Shown in pieces: positions 5,624-9,632 of a stretch of 9,632 nucleotides of DNA (positions within the stretch are counted from its first letter, which is position 1; every line of letters begins with the position of its first letter). The stretch is from Alphaproteobacteria bacterium. Its GTDB lineage: Bacteria; Pseudomonadota; Alphaproteobacteria; Rickettsiales; JAFLCR01. The stretch lies in the NCBI GenBank assembly GCA_017302755.1, contig JAFLCR010000076.1, forward strand, positions 1 through 9,632, read 5' to 3'. The position numbers were made by a program, and so were the translations under genes. The notes under the pieces were generated by a model, which did not search any database, was not told the DNA's origin, and was given only the letters and a program-made list of their open reading frames with translations.

Positions 5624-7440
5624 TCCTCTGTCTCCTTCCTGAAGCGGTTGCAAGGGTCAAGCTTCTGAGTCTCCCAGAGCACGTCGCGCGCGATGGGCGC
5701 GGCAGCCTTGGAGCCGGCATCGCCGTGTTCCACCAATACCGCGCACGCATAATGCGGCGTCGTATTTGGCGCGTAGGCGACAAACCAGGCGTGATGGCGC
5801 TCATTCCATGGCACCCAGGCGCCCTTGGGGCGGTTGTGGTTGATTTTAACCACCTGCGCCGTGCCGGTCTTACCTGCCATATGGAATTGCTCGTCCGGGA
5901 TCTGGCTGCGATGCGCCGTGCCGCCAGGCGCCATCACGCCGCGCATGCCTTCCTGCACCAGCTCCAGATGCGATTTTGGCACGCCAAGCTTCGGCCATTC
6001 TGTTGGGGTTTCCGCCCCAGCCTTGAGGATGGAAGGTTTGACCGCATAGCCGCCATTAGCGAGGCGCGCCGCCATCAGCGCCATCTGCAGCGGCGTCACC
6101 AGCACATAGCCCTGGCCGATGCCGACGTTCAGCGTTTCGCCGCCAAGCCAGGGCTGATTATAACGCTTGCGCTTCCATGCTTCTGTCGGGGCAATGCCTG
6201 ACTTCTCTCCCGGAATCTCGATGCCTGTCAACTCGCCCATGCCGAATTTCCTGGCCATCTCGGCAATCGCATCCACGCCCAAACGGTGCGCAAGCTGATA
6301 GAAGTACACGTCGCATGACCAGGAAAGCGCGTTGTGCATGTCCACCGTGCCGTGGCCTTCCTTTTTCCAGCAGCGGAAGACATGGCTGCCGAAGGCCAGG
6401 TATCCGGGACAATAGGAGGTGTTGTGCTCCGATACCCCCGCCTTGAGGCCCGCCAGCGCCACGATCATCTTGAAGATCGAACCGGGAGGGTATTGCCCCG
6501 CCAGCGCCTTGTTGATGAGCGGGTGCTTCTCGTTGTTCAGCAGCGATTTCCAGTAATCGGGCTTGATGCCCTGGCTGAAGCGGTTGGGGTCGAAGGCAGG
6601 CATGGACGCCAGCGTCAGCACCTCGCCGGAGCGCACATCCATCACCACCACGCTGGCGCTTTCCTCGCCGATGCGCTTGACCGTGAAATTCTGCAAGCGC
6701 ATGTCGATGGAAAGCGTGACATCCTCGCCGGCAACGCTTTCCTCTCGTGCAAGTTCGCGCACCAGCAGACCGTGAGCGTCCATCTCCACGCGCTTCACGC
6801 CGGGCTTGCCGACCAGCTCGCGCTCGAAGTGTTTTTCCACCCCGCTTTTGCCGTGGCGGAATTCCGGCTGACGGTGGAGCGGGCTGCCGTCGGACTCCTC
6901 TTCCGACACCGCGCCAACATGGCCGAGAATATGCGCCGTCCCCTCATAGTCGGGATAGTAGCGCACCTGCCCAAGATCAATGTGCACAGAAGGAAGATCC
7001 GGCGCGTTCACCTCGATGCGGGAAAGCTCTTCCCAGCTCAGATATTCCTTGAGCAGCAGCGTGTTGCCGGGGCGAAGCGCCTTCGCTTCCTTCAGCAGCG
7101 CGGCTTCCTGCTGCGGCGACATCTCAAGCAGCTTGCTCACATGAGAAATCACCGCTTTCACCTCCTGCCCCTGTTCCATGTTGAAGACGCAGCGGTAGTT
7201 GACCTTGTTATACGCCATCTGTTCGCCGAAGCGGTCAAGAATGCGCCCCCGCGGCGGCAGGATCAGTTGCAGCTTGATGCGGTTGCTGTCCGACAGCGTG
7301 ACAAACTCGCCGGAGCGCACGACCTGAAGATAGTACAGCCGGCCCGCCAGCACGCCCGCCACGCCGAGCTTCACTGCACCCAGCACCAGGGCGCGGCGGG
7401 TAAAAAATATCTGGCGGTCGTTTTCAGCGCGAAGGCTCAT
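5620..7440 (-). CDS. mrdA: penicillin-binding protein 2 (peptidoglycan D,D-transpeptidase)
   Basis: PBP2 cross-links peptidoglycan during cell elongation as RodA's partner. The 606-residue protein has a short cytoplasmic N-terminus, one membrane anchor (about 17-34), a pedestal region containing LPPRGRILDRFG (61-72), and a transpeptidase domain from about 250. The active-site motifs are present: SIFK (Ser321 nucleophile, Lys324), SCD (375-377) and KTG (524-526). Cys344, Cys357, His363 and Cys376 match by position the four zinc ligands of E. coli PBP2 (Asp350, Asp365, His371, Cys384, from memory), giving a likely Cys3His zinc site. The start lies 7 nt after the mreD stop. A purine-rich AGGAGGGGG tract is about 14 nt upstream, rather far for a ribosome site, but the N-terminal sequence is typical. 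The mrdA stop overlaps the rodA start. Confidence 0.97.
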   Translation of the reverse strand: MSLRAENDRQIFFTRRALVLGAVKLGVAGVLAGRLYYLQVVRSGEFVTLSDSNRIKLQLILPPRGRILDRFGEQMAYNKVNYRCVFNMEQGQEVKAVISHVSKLLEMSPQQEAALLKEAKALRPGNTLLLKEYLSWEELSRIEVNAPDLPSVHIDLGQVRYYPDYEGTAHILGHVGAVSEEESDGSPLHRQPEFRHGKSGVEKHFERELVGKPGVKRVEMDAHGLLVRELAREESVAGEDVTLSIDMRLQNFTVKRIGEESASVVVMDVRSGEVLTLASMPAFDPNRFSQGIKPDYWKSLLNNEKHPLINKALAGQYPPGSIFKMIVALAGLKAGVSEHNTSYCPGYLAFGSHVFRCWKKEGHGTVDMHNALSWSCDVYFYQLAHRLGVDAIAEMARKFGMGELTGIEIPGEKSGIAPTEAWKRKRYNQPWLGGETLNVGIGQGYVLVTPLQMALMAARLANGGYAVKPSILKAGAETPTEWPKLGVPKSHLELVQEGMRGVMAPGGTAHRSQIPDEQFHMAGKTGTAQVVKINHNRPKGAWVPWNERHHAWFVAYAPNTTPHYACAVLVEHGDAGSKAAAPIARDVLWETQKLDPCNRFRKETEE

Positions 7441-7447
7441 GGACGGG

Positions 7448-7960
7448 TTACATCCCCCTCCTCTGCGCCAGCACCCGGATGCGGCGCAATACGCGGTAAA
7501 GCAGCGGATATAATGCCACTGTGGTCAGGGATTCCAGCAACGGGGTAAGCGGCGGCAGCATGGCGGAATAGAACAACATCACTCCCGCCCATGTCAGCGG
7601 CACCACGATACCCGCACAGAGTGCAAAGCCCAGCCAGTGCCGCGCGAAATGCTCGGAACCGGGCCGCACCCGCCAGCGATGCGCGACATACACCGCCAGC
7701 ATGAAGCCCAGCGCGGTAATGCCAAGTGGCAGCCCCATCAGCAGATCCTGGCCGAAACCAAGCACGAATGCAGCCAGATAGGAAAACATGCCGGCACCCG
7801 AAGCCGCCCAGAAGAAGACGCCCATCAGCCCCATCTCCGGCTTGAACGCGCCCAGATTGAGCCCGGGGATGAGCACGGCCTGCAACACAATGAGCAACCC
7901 CACCGAAAGCGGTGGAATCACGCGCAGCAGCGCGGGTATGGAAGGTGCAGAAAGCGGCAT
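7448..7960 (-). CDS. mreD: rod shape-determining protein MreD
   Basis: MreD is a small inner-membrane protein of the Rod complex that interacts with MreC and influences PBP2/RodA activity. The 170-residue product is very hydrophobic, with about five to six membrane segments (for example 14-33, 44-69, 77-94, 108-133 and 140-158). It carries the family-like stretch GFGQDLLMGLPLGITALG (68-85), including the Asp-Leu-Leu-x-Gly and PLG elements. It ends with a basic tail (RRIRVLAQRR). It starts 53 nt after the mreC stop and ends 7 nt before mrdA, so it belongs to the same transcription unit. No good ribosome site is visible before this ATG, and there is no other start upstream in frame nearby. Confidence 0.92.
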   Translation of the reverse strand: MPLSAPSIPALLRVIPPLSVGLLIVLQAVLIPGLNLGAFKPEMGLMGVFFWAASGAGMFSYLAAFVLGFGQDLLMGLPLGITALGFMLAVYVAHRWRVRPGSEHFARHWLGFALCAGIVVPLTWAGVMLFYSAMLPPLTPLLESLTTVALYPLLYRVLRRIRVLAQRRGM

Positions 7961-8013
7961 GAAGGAAAGACTACAGCGCTTGCGCGCCAGTGACTAGTGG
8001 CTACGCGCAACGT

Positions 8014-8952
8014 TTAGTCGGAAGCCTGGACACGCAGATCGTAATTCACGATGCTCACATATTCGAGCTTGGAGAAATCGACGAAGGGACGCACGGCCAG
8101 CTTGCCGTCTTCCTTCTCGAACACCACGCCCACCAGCAGGTCGGGCGGAAACACGCCGCCATCTCCGGTCGTGATGATTTTCTCACCGGGCTTGATGCCC
8201 GCATCCGGCGGAAGGTACATCAGGTCCAGCGTGTCGCCGTTCGTGCCCGCGGCGATGACTTTCACGCGGCCGTCCTGGCCCATCACGGGCAGGCGGGAAT
8301 TGATGTCCGTCACCAGCAGCACGCGCGCGCTGTTGGCGCCCGTTTCCATCACCCGGCCAATCAGTCCCTGTTCGTTCATGACCGCCTGGCCCTTGGCCAC
8401 GCCCTTGGCGGAACCGGCGCCGACCAGCACCGAGCGGGCATAGGTTCCCGTCGTGTCGCCAACAATGCGGCCCGTTGCGTAACCGAGGGCGTTGGAGGGC
8501 ACGAAACGCATCAGCTGACGAAGCGCCTTGTTTTCGGATTCGAGCGACATCGCCACGTGCTGCCACTGCTTGAGCGAGGCGTTCGCCTGGCGCAGTTTGG
8601 CGTTTTCTTCATAGAGGCTGCCGATCTCGCGCATGCCGCCGACCATCTCCTTCACCGCGTCGGCAGGGCGGGCGATCGTATCCAGCACCGGGGCCAACAC
8701 TTCGCTGACGCCGACGCGCGCCGGCTCAACCCACTCCGGGTGCATGCGGTGAATCACCATGCTGCTAATGCCAAGGCCTACCAGGAAAAACACCAGGTAA
8801 CGCGAGGATGCTGTTTTCAGCGAAATGGCCAACTGGGCGGAGCCGGCGCGTTTGATAGGAGGCATGGTCTGCGACTGCGCAAGAGGAAGGGTATACGGTA
8901 TAGTTTGACGCGATACCGTAAAATAATGATTAAGTTTCAGCCCCCTAGCCAT
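8014..8952 (-). CDS. mreC: rod shape-determining protein MreC (start uncertain)
   Basis: MreC is the periplasmic scaffold of the elongasome that binds PBP2 and links it to MreB. In the long form (312 aa) the order is a polar N-terminus, one membrane anchor (about 51-67), a coiled coil (about 107-148, SLYEENAKLRQANASLKQW) and the double beta-barrel domain (about 157-308), with QGLIGRVMETGANSARVLLVTDINSRLPV (195-223) and GDGGVFPPDLLVGVV (263-277) typical of the family. The start is ambiguous. The ATG at 8952 has only an AGGA 15 nt upstream. The ATG at 8865 (residue 30, MPPIKRAGSAQL) would give a 283-aa protein whose basic lead-in to the anchor looks more like other alphaproteobacterial MreC, but it has no visible ribosome site. 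An inverted repeat lies in the disputed segment. The gene ends 53 nt before mreD. Confidence 0.93.
   Translation of the reverse strand: MARGLKLNHYFTVSRQTIPYTLPLAQSQTMPPIKRAGSAQLAISLKTASSRYLVFFLVGLGISSMVIHRMHPEWVEPARVGVSEVLAPVLDTIARPADAVKEMVGGMREIGSLYEENAKLRQANASLKQWQHVAMSLESENKALRQLMRFVPSNALGYATGRIVGDTTGTYARSVLVGAGSAKGVAKGQAVMNEQGLIGRVMETGANSARVLLVTDINSRLPVMGQDGRVKVIAAGTNGDTLDLMYLPPDAGIKPGEKIITTGDGGVFPPDLLVGVVFEKEDGKLAVRPFVDFSKLEYVSIVNYDLRVQASD
8894..8920. repeat. 8-bp inverted repeat near the mreC start
   Basis: TACGGTAT (8894-8901) and ATACCGTA (8913-8920) are perfect reverse complements separated by 11 nt. They sit inside the first 20 codons of the long mreC reading frame, or in the mreC leader if translation starts at 8865. 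The left arm also overlaps GTATACGGTATA, itself nearly symmetric. It could be an operator or a leader hairpin; the function is inferred. Confidence 0.35.
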
Positions 8953-9124
8953 ACACTAATCACTTTTTCCTAATGCGGCGCAGCAATGACGCCATTTTTC
9001 GCGGAAAACCGCCATAAAATTGGATATTTTCCATGCATTCCCACCATCCTGATGCTCTGCTGCGAGAGCGAAGGAATCAAGAAATGGTTGATGGCCACAA
9101 TGCACGTCGAATTTTCCCACAAAC
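8953..9124 (-). other. mreB-mreC intergenic region
   Basis: These 172 nt are AT-richer than the flanking genes and hold no credible gene. In the direction of transcription I see a small hairpin GCGG-TTTT-CCGC near 9000-9015 without a following T-run, and one GANTC site (GAATC, about 9075). I find neither a clear terminator for mreB nor a convincing promoter. The size of the gap suggests that mreC may have its own promoter here. Confidence 0.4.
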
Positions 9125-9632
9125 TCAGTCTTGTTTGAACAAAATATGTTTTAACATCTCGGGGTTTTCCAGCACCTGGCCGCAACCGAGCGCCACGCAG
9201 GAAAGCGGATCGTCGGCGCGGATCACCGGAAGGCCCGTCGCGTTCCTGAGCACCAGGTCGAGATTGTTCAGCATCGAACCACCGCCCGTCAGCATGATGC
9301 CCTTGTCCACGATGTCTGCGGAGAGCTCCGGCGGCGTGCATTCGAGCGCCACCTTCACCGCCTCGATGATCTGGGAGACCGGTTCCACCAGGCTTTCGGC
9401 GATCTGGTATTCGGAGAGCACCAGCTCCTTTGGCACGCCGTTCATGAGGTCGCGGCCCTTGATTTCCATCATGCGGCCATCGCCTTTTTCGGGCGCGCAG
9501 GCGGCGCCGATTTCCTTCTTGATTTTCTCCGCCGTCGTCTCGCCGATCAACAGGTTATGGTAGCGACGGATATAGGAGATGATCGCCTCATCCATCTTAT
9601 CGCCCCCCACGCGCACCGAACGCGCATAGACG
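9125..9632 (-). CDS. mreB: rod shape-determining protein MreB, C-terminal part (cut by the window edge)
   Basis: MreB is the actin-like ATPase that forms membrane-associated filaments and orients the elongation machinery. The frame runs off the right edge: the first visible residues are VYARSVRVGGDKMDEAI, continuous with the rest, so the GTG at 9616 is an internal valine and not a start. About 168 residues are visible, roughly the C-terminal half of a normal ~345-residue MreB. Recognisable stretches are SVRVGGDKMDEAI, the IGETTAEKIKKEIGAA nucleotide-binding helix region, CTPPELSADI and the actin-fold adenosine motif IMLTGGGSMLNNLD. The end, ADDPLSCVALGCGQVLEN, matches the family C-terminus. 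It is the first gene of the minus-strand elongasome cluster; the 5' end, start and promoter are outside the window. Confidence 0.97.
   Translation of the reverse strand, partial: VYARSVRVGGDKMDEAIISYIRRYHNLLIGETTAEKIKKEIGAACAPEKGDGRMMEIKGRDLMNGVPKELVLSEYQIAESLVEPVSQIIEAVKVALECTPPELSADIVDKGIMLTGGGSMLNNLDLVLRNATGLPVIRADDPLSCVALGCGQVLENPEMLKHILFKQD

Noticed and set aside
4922..5804. Frames overlapping rodA (4922-5668 plus; 4959-5804 minus in another frame)
   Set aside because: His/Gln- and Arg/Ala-rich shadows of rodA and mrdA.
6334..7548. A 404-codon plus-strand open frame opposite mrdA
   Set aside because: It is antisense to a clear PBP2 gene. Its His/Arg/Ala-rich composition is the usual mirror of GC-rich codon use, and it shows no domain or ribosome site.
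7990..8973. A 327-codon plus-strand open frame opposite mreC
   Set aside because: It covers mreC almost exactly in antisense, is rich in His/Arg and has no family signature.
9616..9616. GTG as a start for the last minus-strand gene
   Set aside because: The MreB reading frame continues upstream to the window edge with conserved residues, so this codon is an internal valine.
1..9632. Mobile elements, CRISPR arrays, toxin-antitoxin or defence genes
   Set aside because: I found no transposase, integrase, terminal repeats, regularly spaced repeats or defence-type domains on either strand.

Overview
The window looks like chromosomal DNA of an alphaproteobacterium. The evidence is the cell-elongation cluster mreB-mreC-mreD-mrdA-rodA in the order usual for that class, a 55-residue zinc-free ribosomal protein L33 of the alphaproteobacterial type, and a stand-alone (bhbA/scpA-like) methylmalonyl-CoA mutase with its own B12 domain. 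The coding sequence is GC-rich. I cannot name a genus.

Layout. Positions 1-528 hold a small predicted helical protein of unknown function (+), preceded by a cluster of short palindromes. A tRNA-Ala(UGC) gene (+) lies at 610-685, followed by about 200 nt of non-coding sequence that can fold extensively. At 884-1411 (+) is a secreted DUF4142-family protein whose ribosome binding site lies inside a perfect 10-bp hairpin. A bidirectional terminator at 1425-1455 separates it from rpmG (1475-1642, -), which is short and easily missed. Divergent from rpmG is the mutase gene scpA/bhbA (1766-3916, +).

From 3919 to the right edge everything is on the minus strand. Reading in the direction of transcription (right to left) the genes are mreB (5' end cut by the window edge), mreC, mreD, mrdA (PBP2), rodA, and a small charged coiled-coil protein of unknown function. 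The rodA start overlaps the mrdA stop (ATGA). The last gene converges on scpA with a 2-nt gap and no terminator hairpin between them.

How the genes work together. MreB filaments, MreC, MreD, the transpeptidase PBP2 and the SEDS glycosyltransferase RodA form the Rod complex (elongasome), which inserts lateral-wall peptidoglycan in rod-shaped cells. The mutase interconverts (R)-methylmalonyl-CoA and succinyl-CoA using adenosylcobalamin. rpmG and tRNA-Ala serve translation. The three groups share no evident pathway.

Overall this is mostly a housekeeping region, and I see no mobile element, CRISPR array, defence island or obvious new multigene system. The observations most worth checking are the ribosome-binding-site hairpin before the DUF4142 gene, the unrecognised sixth gene of the rod-shape cluster, the uncertain mreC start with an inverted repeat inside the disputed part, and the palindrome cluster at the left edge.
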